Shown here piece by piece: positions 1 to 8,962 of a DNA stretch of 64,000 nt. The stretch comes from Fluoribacter gormanii. GTDB lineage: Bacteria > Pseudomonadota > Gammaproteobacteria > Legionellales > Legionellaceae. Positions within the stretch are counted from its first letter, which is position 1. The number at the start of each line of letters is the position of its first letter. Both the position numbers and the translations under genes were made by a program. Under the pieces are notes generated by a model. It was given only the letters and a program-made list of their open reading frames with translations, searched no databases and was not told where the DNA came from. The stretch covers positions 216,670 through 280,669 of the forward strand of contig NZ_FTNL01000002.1 of assembly GCF_900156395.1 (NCBI RefSeq), read 5' to 3'.

Positions 1-218
1 ATACCCGATTAGCTTTTGATGTTATGGTTAAAGCCAACATGGATTACTGGACACCCTATTCAAATTTTGATGAAGGTGGCGAAGGTATAGTAAGTGCCAT
101 ATCTGATCTGGTAGCCGGTGACCCGAACCATGAGAGATATCCTGCAACGGCTATTTGTGACGTTAAAAAGTCATTAAATGAAGTTAAAATCACCACTAAT
201 ATGGATGGTTGTAACTAA
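1..218 (+). CDS. 3' end of a hypothetical protein gene (cut by window edge)
   Basis: The frame beginning at base 3 is open from the window edge to the TAA at 216-218, so this is the C-terminal part of a longer gene. The visible ~71 residues are polar, with two Cys near the end (AICDVKK and MDGCN), and show no membrane segment. I recognise no family. Cysteines and acidic loops would fit an exported protein, but this is a guess. It converges with the hydrolase gene on the other strand and overlaps its stop by about 4 bases. Confidence 0.55.
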   Translation, partial: TRLAFDVMVKANMDYWTPYSNFDEGGEGIVSAISDLVAGDPNHERYPATAICDVKKSLNEVKITTNMDGCN

Positions 219-1096
219 TCTGTGTGGATAATAAAATCAGCCAGAAGTTTGCTTATAACTTCTGGCCGTTCCATGTGAACATGATGTCCACCATCCATTT
301 TTTTAATTGTAAGATTTTTTACCGCTTTAATTCGATTAGCAATGATTTCAGTATCAAAAGAAAATCCTCGGCTGGATAATATTAAACAGGTTTTTGCAGT
401 AATTTCTTGTAAGCAAGAAAGTACTTGGGGTTCTGTCATACGCAAAGGCGAGCGTACTAATAAACGTGGATCATGCCGCCAATAAAATTTACCGTGTTTT
501 TCTACTAAGCTTCGTTCACAAAGAATTTTTGCAATGTCTAAAGAAACATATCCTTTAAAGGCGCGTGCAAGAGCTGCGCTATTTATACTGTCATATCCTT
601 TGGATTTCTTGCGTTGTTGAGCAAGAAAACATGCATAATCTCTTAATTGCTGGCATGCAGTTTCAGCAGGATGAGAAAATGGTCCTAAACCCTCAATCAG
701 GCTTAGAGAAAGAAATCGTTCGGGGATTACACCTCCAACCAAGCTTGCTAGACAAGCGCCCATTGAATGTCCTAATAGATGGAGCTTATCAAGTTTTAGC
801 GCATTGATTAGTTCGATGACCACAAAAATACCATCAAAAAAATGATAGTGGCATCCTTCGGGAAGATGCGAGGAATAGCCATGCCCAGGTAAATCAACGG
901 CAATAAAATGAAAATCATTCTCTAAATATGGCGCAAGAGGAGCAAAACTGTTTGCATTATCCAACCAACCATGTAGTGCTAGGATAGTCGGCTTATCGGG
1001 GGTTCCCCAGGTTTTGCAGGCTAGAGAAAAACCCGGAATGTTAAGGTTTAATGTGTTCATTTTATTTATTATTTTTTTATTAATATTCATGATCAT
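215..1096 (-). CDS. alpha/beta hydrolase family protein
   Basis: The protein has the alpha/beta hydrolase fold signatures: an oxyanion-loop HGWLDNANSF, the nucleophile elbow GHSMGA (Ser), a late acidic segment SSRGFSFDTE and a catalytic-His region GGHHVHMERP. It is probably a soluble serine esterase or lipase; the substrate cannot be read from the sequence. The frame is open back to 1132. I prefer the ATG at 1096 because GGTAGAG lies at ribosome-binding distance; ATGs at 1090 and 1060 (MNTLNLNIPG) are alternatives, the last giving the usual family N-terminus. Confidence 0.85.
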   Translation of the reverse strand: MIMNINKKIINKMNTLNLNIPGFSLACKTWGTPDKPTILALHGWLDNANSFAPLAPYLENDFHFIAVDLPGHGYSSHLPEGCHYHFFDGIFVVIELINALKLDKLHLLGHSMGACLASLVGGVIPERFLSLSLIEGLGPFSHPAETACQQLRDYACFLAQQRKKSKGYDSINSAALARAFKGYVSLDIAKILCERSLVEKHGKFYWRHDPRLLVRSPLRMTEPQVLSCLQEITAKTCLILSSRGFSFDTEIIANRIKAVKNLTIKKMDGGHHVHMERPEVISKLLADFIIHTD

Positions 1097-1290
1097 TATA
1101 TCTCTACCGCAAATAGGAGAGCTATAATTCATTATAGAATGAATAAGAATTTTTTACTGAGTCGTTGTACTTATCACAATAACTTGATGCTCATAACTTT
1201 TGAGTAAAGTAGGTAATTGAAGTGGATACAGTACAATTTTTTTATGCATTTAGTGTTATGCTTAATCCATGAACTTGAATCGAGTAAACT

Positions 1291-2055
1291 ATGCAACAAG
1301 GAACACATAGCGTTTCATTAATTACTTACAATATTCATAAAGGTTTTGGTGTAGGTGCTGTACGGTTTTTACTTCCTAAAATGCGAGATGCCATTACTAG
1401 CTTACAACCTGATTTTGTTTTTTTACAAGAAGTTCAAGGTGAACATATAAAAAGACAAAAGCGAATTAATGCTTGGCCTGATTCACCGCAATTTGAGTAT
1501 ATTGCTGAAAATATTTGGCCCCATTATGTTTATGCAAAAAATGCCGTATATGAGTCAGGACATCATGGAAATGCAATTTTAAGTAAATATGCTTTTGAAC
1601 GATTTGAAAATATTAATCTTGCAAACATACGCAGAGCCTCTAGAGGGATATTACACGCTCAACTGAAACTGGACAACGTCACCATTCATTTGTTATGTGT
1701 GCACTTAGGCCTTTTTAAAGCAGAGCGTATGGTGCAATGTAATGCTTTAATGCAACGTATAAAGGATGTTGTTCCACCAGATGAGCCTCTGCTGATGGCA
1801 GGAGATTTCAATGATTGGCGTACTATTATTTCTAAGCCTTTGGCTGAGGACTTAAATATAGAAGAGGCTTTTGTCTCAGTGGAGGGCCAGCATGCGCGCT
1901 CTTTTCCTGCAATCAAACCAGCGCTTTGCATTGATCGTGTCTATTTTCGTGGAATGAAAGTTCAAGAAGTAGCTTGTTTACATGGCAAGCCTTGGCGAAT
2001 GCTTTCTGATCATTTGCCACTTTATGCGCGTTTTGAATTGATTAAACCCTTGTAG
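1291..2055 (+). CDS. endonuclease/exonuclease/phosphatase (EEP) family protein
   Basis: A 254-residue protein with the EEP motifs in order: TYNIHKG near the N-terminus, LQEVQGE with the metal-binding Glu, HHGNAILSK, HLGLF, AGDFNDW and a C-terminal LSDHLPLYARF. The spacing fits the metal-dependent phosphohydrolase fold shared by exonuclease III and sphingomyelinase-like proteins. No signal peptide is visible, so it is likely cytoplasmic. DNA, RNA or a phospholipid headgroup could be the substrate. A degenerate gene on the opposite strand overlaps its 3' end. Confidence 0.85.
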   Translation: MQQGTHSVSLITYNIHKGFGVGAVRFLLPKMRDAITSLQPDFVFLQEVQGEHIKRQKRINAWPDSPQFEYIAENIWPHYVYAKNAVYESGHHGNAILSKYAFERFENINLANIRRASRGILHAQLKLDNVTIHLLCVHLGLFKAERMVQCNALMQRIKDVVPPDEPLLMAGDFNDWRTIISKPLAEDLNIEEAFVSVEGQHARSFPAIKPALCIDRVYFRGMKVQEVACLHGKPWRMLSDHLPLYARFELIKPL

Positions 2056-2458
2056 TTTTAAACCATAAAAGCCAGTTTCGAAGTGCGCTACAAACAGCAA
2101 TATATTAATTTCACCATAAATAAGAGGTTCTATAAAATTTCCCACAAGAAGTAAACTCATAAAATAAATAGCAGTTAAATAACGTAATGATCGGTTTATT
2201 TTAGGTATGTAGTCATAGAAACCAAACCAGTGGCAATCCAGCAAAACATAAGAAAAACATTGATAAATTAAGATCAGTAAATAACCACTCTAAATTTAAT
2301 ACTCGCTGTGCATAGGGGAAGCTTATTGAGCAATTGAGTGAATGATCAAAAGGAGTTTGTTCGAAGGTACGAGTAACTACATAATACAAAAAGGTTTAGC
2401 CTAATAACAAAGCAATTGTTATAAAACAGGATTTATAATCTAGCAAATCCTTATTCAT
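2042..2458 (-). pseudogene. degenerate small inner-membrane protein gene
   Basis: Read on the minus strand, an ATG at 2458 starts MNKDLLDYKSCFITIALLLG, hits a TAA, continues in the same frame with a hydrophobic stretch ending GLPLVW near 2233, then needs a shift into the frame holding DYIPKINRSL and a second shift near 2085 to reach ALRNWLLWFKTTRV and a TAA at 2042-2044. Joined together this is a hydrophobic protein of about 135 residues with several membrane segments. One stop and two frameshifts indicate a dead gene. The parent family is not recognised. Confidence 0.55.
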
Positions 2459-2582
2459 TTTTTTTCTAAAAATTGCTTTTTCTTAAAATACTATCTTGCA
2501 CCTATTTTTGATTTTAGAAAATTCTTGAATTTATATTTTTTGGGGATTGGTTCAATGTAAAAACCTTCCCCAAAAACAAAGA

Positions 2583-3593
2583 TTATTCCATTTTGTTGTT
2601 GTATTCACCTACACAGGCTAGGCTATTCAACCGAGCACGTTTTAATAATGCTTCTTGTGCTTTAGCAATATTGGCCTTATTTCCACCCCAGGCAGCTAAA
2701 CAATCCTCTTGTAATGCTCGCCCGAAAGAAAAGCTGAGTAGCCAGGGTTGATGGTCTATGCTATTAATCGCATTTAAATTTGCTGTAGCTTGTTGCGGTG
2801 TTTGTCCCCCAGATAAGAAATTAATTGTTGGTACAGCAGCAGGTACATTATTACGGAATACACCGATTGTGTAGTCAGCAATTTCATCAGGTTCACTGAA
2901 AGGGTTATGTGCTTTACCACAGGTTACCATGCTTGGTTTTAAGATAATATGTTCTAATTCAACCTGGTGGATAAATAAAGCGTGGAATAGCTCATGCAGC
3001 ACAATTTCACATACTTCTGCACAATGTTCAATACTGTGATCTCCATCCATAAGCACTTCAGGCTCAACTATGGGAACAATTCCTGCTTCCTGGCAAGCTG
3101 CAGCATAACGAGCCAGATTTTCCGCTCCTGTTTTAACTGCAGTTAAACTGGGAGTAAATTCAGAAATTGAATAAACATTTCGCCATTTAGCGAACTTTGC
3201 ACCTAATTTTTTAAAATGTTGCAAACGTTCAGATAATCCATCTAAACCTTGAGTGACTTGTTCTCTTTCAGTATTAGCTAAAGTAACTAATCCTTTATCT
3301 ACTTTGATGCCAGGAACGATACCTTTGTCAGCAAATAGTTTAGGAATAGCGGTTCCATGCTCATCAGTTTGGCTAAAGGTTTCTTCAAATAAAATAACCC
3401 CGTTAATGTATTGTTCCAAATCAGTTGTCGTTGCAAGCAGAAGTCTATAATCTCTTCGGTTTTCTTCGGTATTTTCAATACCAATTGAAGCAAAACGCTT
3501 ACCTATTGTTGAATTGCTTTCATCTGCAGCTAAGATTCCTTTACCTTCTTGCAGCATCTGCTCCATAGTATTAGATAGTTCTTCATAATTCAT
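2583..3593 (-). CDS. class I fructose-bisphosphate aldolase
   Basis: The protein (336 residues) matches the eukaryote-like class I aldolase family, which cleaves fructose 1,6-bisphosphate through a lysine Schiff base without metal. Visible signatures are GKGILAADESNSTIGKRF near the N-terminus, FAKWRNVY holding one active-site Lys, VEPEVLMDGDH, the Schiff-base region HIILKPSMVTCGK, and FLSGGQTP in the phosphate-binding loop. Length is slightly below the ~360 of animal enzymes. It lies 21 bases upstream (in gene direction) of the flavoprotein gene's end, so the two may be co-transcribed. Confidence 0.93.
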   Translation of the reverse strand: MNYEELSNTMEQMLQEGKGILAADESNSTIGKRFASIGIENTEENRRDYRLLLATTTDLEQYINGVILFEETFSQTDEHGTAIPKLFADKGIVPGIKVDKGLVTLANTEREQVTQGLDGLSERLQHFKKLGAKFAKWRNVYSISEFTPSLTAVKTGAENLARYAAACQEAGIVPIVEPEVLMDGDHSIEHCAEVCEIVLHELFHALFIHQVELEHIILKPSMVTCGKAHNPFSEPDEIADYTIGVFRNNVPAAVPTINFLSGGQTPQQATANLNAINSIDHQPWLLSFSFGRALQEDCLAAWGGNKANIAKAQEALLKRARLNSLACVGEYNNKME

Positions 3594-3614
3594 ATTGTAT
3601 TTGCTCCTGATTGA

Positions 3615-4349
3615 TTATCTAGATATATATTTTTCACGAATAATTTGTTGCATGGCAAAACCCTGGTCTTTTAATGAGTTAAATGCTTCATCGATCATAC
3701 TGGGATTTCCACATAAATAAACAACATCGCGCTGAGGATCAAGGTTTAGCGTAGGAAAAGCATGTTGCACGTAGCCACTGTACTCATTTTCATTTAATTC
3801 ATGCGCTGGCTGCCTGCTTAGATAGGGTCTAAATGTGACTCTAGGATATTTTTGAGAAAAAGCATAAAACTCGTTGGCATAGAGAATTTCTTCCCGTCGT
3901 TGTACTCCTTGCAGAATAACCACTTCGAGTGCAGGATGTTGTTCCATGAGTTCACCTAGCTCTTGGAGCATTGCTCGATAGGGGGTCACTCCTGTACTCG
4001 TAGCAACCAGGATAAATCGAGCAGGTATAGCCTCTTTGATAATTAAGCGACCATAGGGTCCGCTGATCTGAATAGTGTCTCCAGGTTTTAAATTATAAAG
4101 AAATTCGGTACCGGGACCATTTGCAAAATAACCTGCTGCGATTTCAATTTGATTATCTTGTTTTGGCGAATTGGCTATACTATAACTACGTTTTAATGAT
4201 TTTCCTTGATGTTCAAAGTGAATGGTAATAAATTGTCCAGGTAAATAATTAAAATAGGGTGCAACTTCACAACCAAAAATGAAGTGTTTTACTTTAGGAG
4301 AGATCATAAATGACTCTTTTAAAGTGATGGGGAATGTATTTATTTGCAT
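3615..4349 (-). CDS. ferredoxin-NADP reductase-like FAD/NAD(P)-binding oxidoreductase
   Basis: The FAD-binding barrel has the RSYSIANSP motif, and the C-terminal nucleotide-binding domain shows STGVTPYRAML, VVILQGVQRREE and VVYLCGNPSMIDEAF. There is no iron-sulfur domain, so it should pass electrons between NAD(P)H and a separate carrier such as a ferredoxin or flavodoxin. Length (~244 residues) is normal for bacterial FNR-type enzymes. I use the ATG at 4349 (MQINTF); an upstream TTG at 4361 would add four residues. Confidence 0.85.
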   Translation of the reverse strand: MQINTFPITLKESFMISPKVKHFIFGCEVAPYFNYLPGQFITIHFEHQGKSLKRSYSIANSPKQDNQIEIAAGYFANGPGTEFLYNLKPGDTIQISGPYGRLIIKEAIPARFILVATSTGVTPYRAMLQELGELMEQHPALEVVILQGVQRREEILYANEFYAFSQKYPRVTFRPYLSRQPAHELNENEYSGYVQHAFPTLNLDPQRDVVYLCGNPSMIDEAFNSLKDQGFAMQQIIREKYISR

Positions 4350-4443
4350 GACGAATATCAACTTTACCGTAAAAACTAGAGATTATAACTCTGAACTAAA
4401 GTTAATATAAGCAAAAAATTATGCATTACACGTTTTAACGGCA

Positions 4444-4449
4444 TATAAT
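4444..4449 (+). promoter_or_regulatory. -10-like TATAAT very close to the dotV start codon
   Basis: A consensus TATAAT lies at 4444-4449, with the dotV ATG at 4456. Initiation about 6-7 bases downstream would put the transcript start on or next to the ATG. The best upstream hexamer is a poor TTATGC at 4419-4424 with a 19-base spacer, so promoter strength is uncertain. Confidence 0.35.
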
Positions 4450-4455
4450 TATATT

Positions 4456-4998
4456 ATGAATACACCAGATCTTATAGCTATTATAGGCAATTTCAGCCGT
4501 TCTTTATACCCGGTGCAGCATTTAATTAGTGGGGGTGCGTACATACTGGGCATCTTATTTTTTTTGACTGCTATTTCCAAACTTAGAAAAATTGCAGATC
4601 ACAGGGCACAGTCTTCATCGCAGGAAAAGATGTATAGTCCCATGATGTACTTATTATTTGGAGCGGTTCTCCTTTATTTACCCACGGCCCTAGATGTTAT
4701 GGCGAATACGACCTTTGGAGTAGGTAACATTTTAACTTATACATCATATAATCCATCAAATATATTCAGTTCTATGGGTTTGGTGATACAAACAGCAGGA
4801 GTATTATGGTTTGTTCGTGGAAGTGTATTGGTTGCACAGTCGAGTCAGCCAGGGACTCAGCATGGGCCTAAGGGCTTGGTATTTATAGTTGCCGGGGTAT
4901 TGGCAATGAATTTTGATAACACCATCGCGATGTTAAATTACATAATGAGTTCTATGGCTCGCTGGACTATGGCAATTACAGCAAGTCAAGGATATTAG
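4456..4998 (+). CDS. dotV: Dot/Icm type IVB secretion protein DotV (IcmC/DotE family)
   Basis: An inner-membrane protein of 180 residues with about four hydrophobic segments (near 25-42, 65-85, 105-122 and 140-160). Family features are an N-terminal LISGGAYILGILFF segment, MMYLLFGAVLLYLP, and GPKGLVFIVAGVLAMNF, as in IcmC/DotE and its paralogue DotV. The place next to pssA and rpoN, away from other dot/icm genes, fits DotV as I remember it in L. pneumophila. A TATAAT hexamer ends 6 bases before the ATG and no ribosome-binding site is visible, so the mRNA may be leaderless. It converges with the next gene, 6 bases apart. Confidence 0.8.
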   Translation: MNTPDLIAIIGNFSRSLYPVQHLISGGAYILGILFFLTAISKLRKIADHRAQSSSQEKMYSPMMYLLFGAVLLYLPTALDVMANTTFGVGNILTYTSYNPSNIFSSMGLVIQTAGVLWFVRGSVLVAQSSQPGTQHGPKGLVFIVAGVLAMNFDNTIAMLNYIMSSMARWTMAITASQGY

Positions 4999-5004
4999 CG
5001 GCCT

Positions 5005-5286
5005 CTAACTTTCTTCTCCACAGATTCTTAAGTTATTTGCTTTGGCAAAATCAATAATGGATTGATACAACAAAGGACTGGACTCTTTAAGTTTTGGGTC
5101 GAGTAAGACACATTGGTATCCCTCACTATTAACACTGGGTCGTAATAGGGGTGAATAGTGAATGCGGCTGTTCTTAAAGCTTGCTAGCGAACCACTCATC
5201 CTTTCTGCCCAATCGCTGGGTCTAAAAGTTTTCCCTTGGTCAGTTATTCCTTCTATAATAATTGTCTTATTTTTAGGTGTAGCCAT
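5005..5286 (-). CDS. DUF3579 family protein
   Basis: A 93-residue protein with the hallmark GKTFRPSDWAERMSG motif near residues 18-32, as in the DUF3579 family common in beta- and gammaproteobacteria. The middle holds RPSVNSEGYQCVLLDPKL, and the C-terminus is short and acidic. No signal peptide or membrane segment is seen. The function of the family is unknown to me. It ends 6 bases from the convergent dotV gene. Confidence 0.8.
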   Translation of the reverse strand: MATPKNKTIIIEGITDQGKTFRPSDWAERMSGSLASFKNSRIHYSPLLRPSVNSEGYQCVLLDPKLKESSPLLYQSIIDFAKANNLRICGEES

Positions 5287-5464
5287 AGCTTATTATACAA
5301 TATAAATACAGTATGCTAAGTATACCATCATATGCTGGCGGCTGTACTGTAATTTATTCATTTTTTACATAAATAAATTTGTGTTAAATTTGGTTTTCAA
5401 AAGCACTTTTTATCCCTATTATGTCAACATATTCTAATTGGCATTTTTTTGAAGGTTATTAAGA

Positions 5465-6202
5465 ATGGAAAAAGAAAGTCATTCTGGTATTTATTTGTTG
5501 CCTAATCTGTTTACAACGGCCAGCCTGTTCGCAGCATTTTATTCCCTTGTTGCATCAATGAAAGGGCAATTTGAAGCCTCTATCATCGCTATATTTATTG
5601 GTATGATTGCCGATGGTTTGGATGGGCGAGTTGCCCGCTTAACTCATACGCAGACTGAGTTTGGCGCTGAATATGACAGCTTATCCGATATGGTCACTTT
5701 TGGCGTTGCGCCATCATTACTGGTATATAATTTAATTTTAAGTCAGTTGGGAAAAGTTGGCTGGCTGGTTGCTTTCGTTTATACAGCCGCCGTTGCTCTG
5801 CGATTAGCGCGCTTTAATACCCAGCTTGAAACAGCAGACAAACGATATTTTCAGGGATTGCCTTGCCCACCAGCTGCTGCTGTAATGGCTTCTTTTGCTT
5901 GGTTATGCCATCAAAATGAATGGCAGAATATGTTTGTTGCCATATTAACTGCAATTTTGTCATTAGTTGTTTCAGGTTTAATGGTTTCTAACTTCCGCTA
6001 TTACAGTTTTAAGGAAGTAGATTTTAAGGGAAAAGTTCCATTCCTGTACGTCTTGGTGATGATTATTTTATTTGTAGCCATTGCAGCAAATCCTTCGGTG
6101 GTTTTATTTGTCGGCTTTACTGTTTATGCATTATCTGGATTGCTTATGACTTTACTGGCTTTGCAAAAAATGAGAAAGCAACGAAAGAATTCTGAGAAGT
6201 AA
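5465..6202 (+). CDS. pssA: CDP-diacylglycerol--serine O-phosphatidyltransferase
   Basis: This integral membrane enzyme makes phosphatidylserine from CDP-diacylglycerol and L-serine, the first step toward phosphatidylethanolamine. The CDP-alcohol phosphotransferase signature is present at about residues 50-75: DGLDGRVAR, then GAEYDSLSDMV with the two catalytic Asp. Several hydrophobic segments follow, and the C-terminus is Lys/Arg-rich (MRKQRKNSEK). CdsA, which makes its substrate, is encoded at about 26 kb. Start ATG at 5465 follows GAAGG at ribosome-binding distance. Confidence 0.95.
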   Translation: MEKESHSGIYLLPNLFTTASLFAAFYSLVASMKGQFEASIIAIFIGMIADGLDGRVARLTHTQTEFGAEYDSLSDMVTFGVAPSLLVYNLILSQLGKVGWLVAFVYTAAVALRLARFNTQLETADKRYFQGLPCPPAAAVMASFAWLCHQNEWQNMFVAILTAILSLVVSGLMVSNFRYYSFKEVDFKGKVPFLYVLVMIILFVAIAANPSVVLFVGFTVYALSGLLMTLLALQKMRKQRKNSEK

Positions 6203-6266
6203 ACTACAAAAAAACAAAGAACAATTTAGGATTGATTTTCAGAAAGGATTATTATTTCAATCCTAA

Positions 6267-6536
6267 TTACTCACCTTCGCCAAAATAATTATTAATTAGA
6301 TTAGTCAAGGCCTCATTCATTTGCACTTCATCCGGGCCCTCTATTTCCATAATGAGTTCACTACCTTTATTGGCTGCAAGCATCATAACCCCCATAATGC
6401 TTTTTCCATTAACGGTTTGCGAGTTGCTGGTTACACCAATTTGGCTTTGGAATTTTGCTGCTGTAGAAACAAATTTCGCCGAAGCACGTGCGTGTAAGCC
6501 CAACTTATTAATTATTTTAATCTTAGTTTTAATCAT
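6267..6536 (-). CDS. ptsH: HPr-family phosphocarrier protein
   Basis: The ATG at 6536 gives 89 residues, the normal HPr length. The active-site His is His15 in NKLGLHARAS, and the regulatory Ser is Ser46 in NGKSIMGV. HPr carries phosphate from enzyme I to other proteins. Lying just downstream of rpoN and hpf, it resembles the nitrogen-type NPr/HPr of the widespread rpoN cluster, which acts in regulation rather than sugar uptake. The frame stays open upstream to 6653, but that extension is unlike HPr and is probably not translated. Confidence 0.9.
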   Translation of the reverse strand: MIKTKIKIINKLGLHARASAKFVSTAAKFQSQIGVTSNSQTVNGKSIMGVMMLAANKGSELIMEIEGPDEVQMNEALTNLINNYFGEGE

Positions 6537-6758
6537 AGTGCCCGCAATGTACCACGAATTAAGTAATAAGTGTAGCTGGGGCAGTAAAGTGAAATCTATA
6601 ATAACAAGAGGTTTCTCTTCGCTGCGCCTACGGCTACTGCCTATCTTGGCCAAACTGTCCTGATTTTAAATACGATCAAATACGCTGTGTATGTGTTTCG
6701 CTAGTTACGAATTAGGGCATTTTGGCTCAAGCTAGCAAATGTAAACTACCTGTATTTC

Positions 6759-7052
6759 TTAATCATGGTGTTTATGGTTTTTTTCTTTATGTTTGCTCAG
6801 TTGACGTTCCAGTTTGTCAATCAAAGCATCAATTGCAGCATATAAATCTTCAGATTCTGAAGTTGCATGCAGTTCACCTTTGTTTACATGAACAGTTGCT
6901 TCAGCAATTTGACGTAGTTTTTCTACATTAAATACTACATTAATGGATTTGATTTGATCAAAGTGACGCTCCAGCTTATCGAATTTTTCTTCGGTAAATG
7001 CTCTGAGGGCAGGAGTAACATCAATATGATGTCCAGTGATGTTAATTAGCAT
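6759..7052 (-). CDS. hpf: ribosome hibernation promoting factor (short HPF/YfiA family)
   Basis: A 97-residue short-form HPF: N-terminus MLINITGHHIDVTPALRAF, central DQIKSINVVFNVEKL, and a His/Lys-rich tail (SKHKEKNHKHHD). These proteins bind the 30S subunit at the mRNA and tRNA channel and help make inactive 100S ribosomes in slow growth. The C-terminal dimerisation domain of long HPF is absent. It lies 49 bases after rpoN and likely shares its transcript, as in other rpoN clusters. Confidence 0.93.
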   Translation of the reverse strand: MLINITGHHIDVTPALRAFTEEKFDKLERHFDQIKSINVVFNVEKLRQIAEATVHVNKGELHATSESEDLYAAIDALIDKLERQLSKHKEKNHKHHD

Positions 7053-7101
7053 AAAAAAATCTCCTAGTTACATAGAACCATGATGAAATCATGATCCTTA
7101 A

Positions 7102-8502
7102 TTAATTACAAATTATTTTTCGTTCATTAGATGGAGCAATTCCCATTGCTTCACGATATTTTGCTACGGTTCGTCTTGCTACTTTGATACCCTGTTCTTC
7201 CAATAATTGGGTAATTTTACTGTCACTTAACGGTTTTTTTCTATTCTCCGCGGAAATTAATTTTTTTATCACAGCACGTATCGCTGTGGAGGAGCATTCA
7301 TCTCCAGCATTGGTATTGACATGACTTGAGAAAAAATATTTAAGTTCAAATACTCCTCTAGGGGTATGGATAAATTTTTGCGTGGTGACACGAGAGATTG
7401 TTGATTCATGCATATCCAGAGCAGAAGCAACGTCATTGAGAATCAATGGTTTCATTGCTTCTTCACCATATTCGAGAAATCCTTGCTGGTATTCCATGAT
7501 ACATGTGGCTACTTTAAGCAGTGTTTCCTGACGGCTCTGGATACTTTTTAAAAACCAACGTGCTTCTTGTAGGTTATTTTTCAAAAATTGATTGTCTGCA
7601 CTATTATCAGCTCGTTGAATTAAAGATGCATATTGGTTATTAATACTCAAATTCGGAAGCACACTTTGGTTGAGTTGTACTTTCCATTTATTATTGACTT
7701 TTTTAACTGTTAAATCTGGAATAATGTATTCTGTAATGTCTTCATGAATTAAATTACCAGGCTTGGGGTTTAATCCTTGAATTGTTTTCAATACATCATC
7801 AACCGTTTTTTCGCTAATCTGATGATTTTTCATTAATTGCTTATAATTGTGTTGGGCCAGCAATTCGATGTCTTTAGCAATAATTTTTTTAGTCAGTGCC
7901 AAATGTTCAACATTAATAGGAAGTTGTTCTAGTTGGACAAGTAGTGTTTCTGCGAGATTCATAGAAGCACAGCCTACGGGATCAAATAATTGCAAACGAT
8001 GTCTTACTGCTTCTATTTCATCCAAATCGAGTGGGTGAGCGTCGCTGGTAAGACTTGCATGTAATTCCATTAGGCTTAAGGTTAGAAAACCATCGTTATT
8101 CACTGCATCAATGATGGCCGTTGCGATCGCTCGATCCACATCACTCATAGGGGAAAGTTCCAGCTGCCACCTTAGATGATCTTGTAAGTTGGTCGTCGTG
8201 CAATGTAAGTTGTCGAAATTATAGTCATTATCTTCAAATGCTGCGCGTTTACTTGGACTTTGGTAGAGTTCCGACCATTGAAAGTCATAAGATTCATCGT
8301 TATCTTGTTGTTTTACTTCATTAGTTTCAAATCCTTCTTTATCTTCGTTTGGCGTTGCTTCAAGCATTGGATTTGATTCAACAATGAGTTGGATTTCTTG
8401 CTGTAAATCGAACGTGGATAATTGTAACAGTCTTATTGCTTGCTGTAATTGTGGTGTTAGTGTTAAATGCTGTCCAATGCTTAGTTGCAATGATGGTTTC
8501 AT
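7102..8502 (-). CDS. rpoN: RNA polymerase sigma-54 factor
   Basis: All three regions of sigma-54 are visible: the Gln/Leu-rich activator region I (QLSIGQHLTLTPQLQQAIRL), an acidic region II (about residues 50-95), and region III with the helix-turn-helix and the RpoN box ARRTVAKYRE near the C-terminus. In Legionella sigma-54 works with FleQ-type activators on flagellar genes (family knowledge). I start at the ATG at 8502 (MKPSLQLS); an upstream ATG at 8523 would add seven residues. hpf and HPr follow on the same strand. Confidence 0.96.
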   Translation of the reverse strand: MKPSLQLSIGQHLTLTPQLQQAIRLLQLSTFDLQQEIQLIVESNPMLEATPNEDKEGFETNEVKQQDNDESYDFQWSELYQSPSKRAAFEDNDYNFDNLHCTTTNLQDHLRWQLELSPMSDVDRAIATAIIDAVNNDGFLTLSLMELHASLTSDAHPLDLDEIEAVRHRLQLFDPVGCASMNLAETLLVQLEQLPINVEHLALTKKIIAKDIELLAQHNYKQLMKNHQISEKTVDDVLKTIQGLNPKPGNLIHEDITEYIIPDLTVKKVNNKWKVQLNQSVLPNLSINNQYASLIQRADNSADNQFLKNNLQEARWFLKSIQSRQETLLKVATCIMEYQQGFLEYGEEAMKPLILNDVASALDMHESTISRVTTQKFIHTPRGVFELKYFFSSHVNTNAGDECSSTAIRAVIKKLISAENRKKPLSDSKITQLLEEQGIKVARRTVAKYREAMGIAPSNERKIICN

Positions 8503-8754
8503 GCAAATCCTCTTTGTATTCATTGCTATTTATTATCAGTTTAAACGATTCGTAAGGATTATCCAGTATCTACTGCGTTAATTTAGAAAATTACCTCTGA
8601 ACGAATGGCATTTTAATAAATGGTTTAAAGGGGATTTAGAAACTAATATAGAACAAAGCCTGATGCATATCGTAATGACTTACTAGAACCCAACTTACTT
8701 GGGTTAAATAATTTTGTAGAATCGTGAAGATTTGGCTGAGTTAAAAATAAATAA

Positions 8755-8777
8755 AAGCCCCATAGAATATGGGGCTT
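8755..8777 (-). terminator. intrinsic terminator downstream of rpmG
   Basis: A perfect 10-bp stem, AAGCCCCATA at 8755-8764 and TATGGGGCTT at 8768-8777, with a GAA loop. On the minus strand it lies 5 bases past the rpmG stop and is followed by a T/A-rich tract. Confidence 0.8.
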
Positions 8778-8782
8778 AATTA

Positions 8783-8947
8783 TTATTTAACTTTTTTCTC
8801 TTTAAAAAGAACATGCTTACGTACTTTTGGATCGTACATCATAAGCTCCATCTTTTCAGGATGGTTTCTTGGGTTTTTAGTTGTAGTTTTATAGTATCCA
8901 GTTCCTGCTGTGGATTCCATTTTCACTTTTATAGTGACGGCTGCCAT
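8783..8947 (-). CDS. rpmG: 50S ribosomal protein L33
   Basis: A 54-residue gene read directly from the minus strand. The protein begins [19 protein letters not shown], continues with [20 protein letters not shown] and ends in a Lys-rich tail, [14 protein letters not shown]. This is the cysteine-free form of L33. It lies 15 bases downstream of rpmB, and the two are surely one operon. A strong hairpin terminator follows at once. Confidence 0.95.
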   Translation of the reverse strand: MAAVTIKVKMESTAGTGYYKTTTKNPRNHPEKMELMMYDPKVRKHVLFKEKKVK

Positions 8948-8962
8948 GGTTTATCCCCTTAG

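Noticed and set aside
3253..3493. Open frames on both strands inside the aldolase gene
   Set aside because: Shadows of a strongly conserved gene; no ribosome-binding site or family.
6537..6653. N-terminal extension of the HPr frame
   Set aside because: The added residues are unlike HPr, and the ATG at 6536 gives the exact family length with His15 and Ser46 in register.
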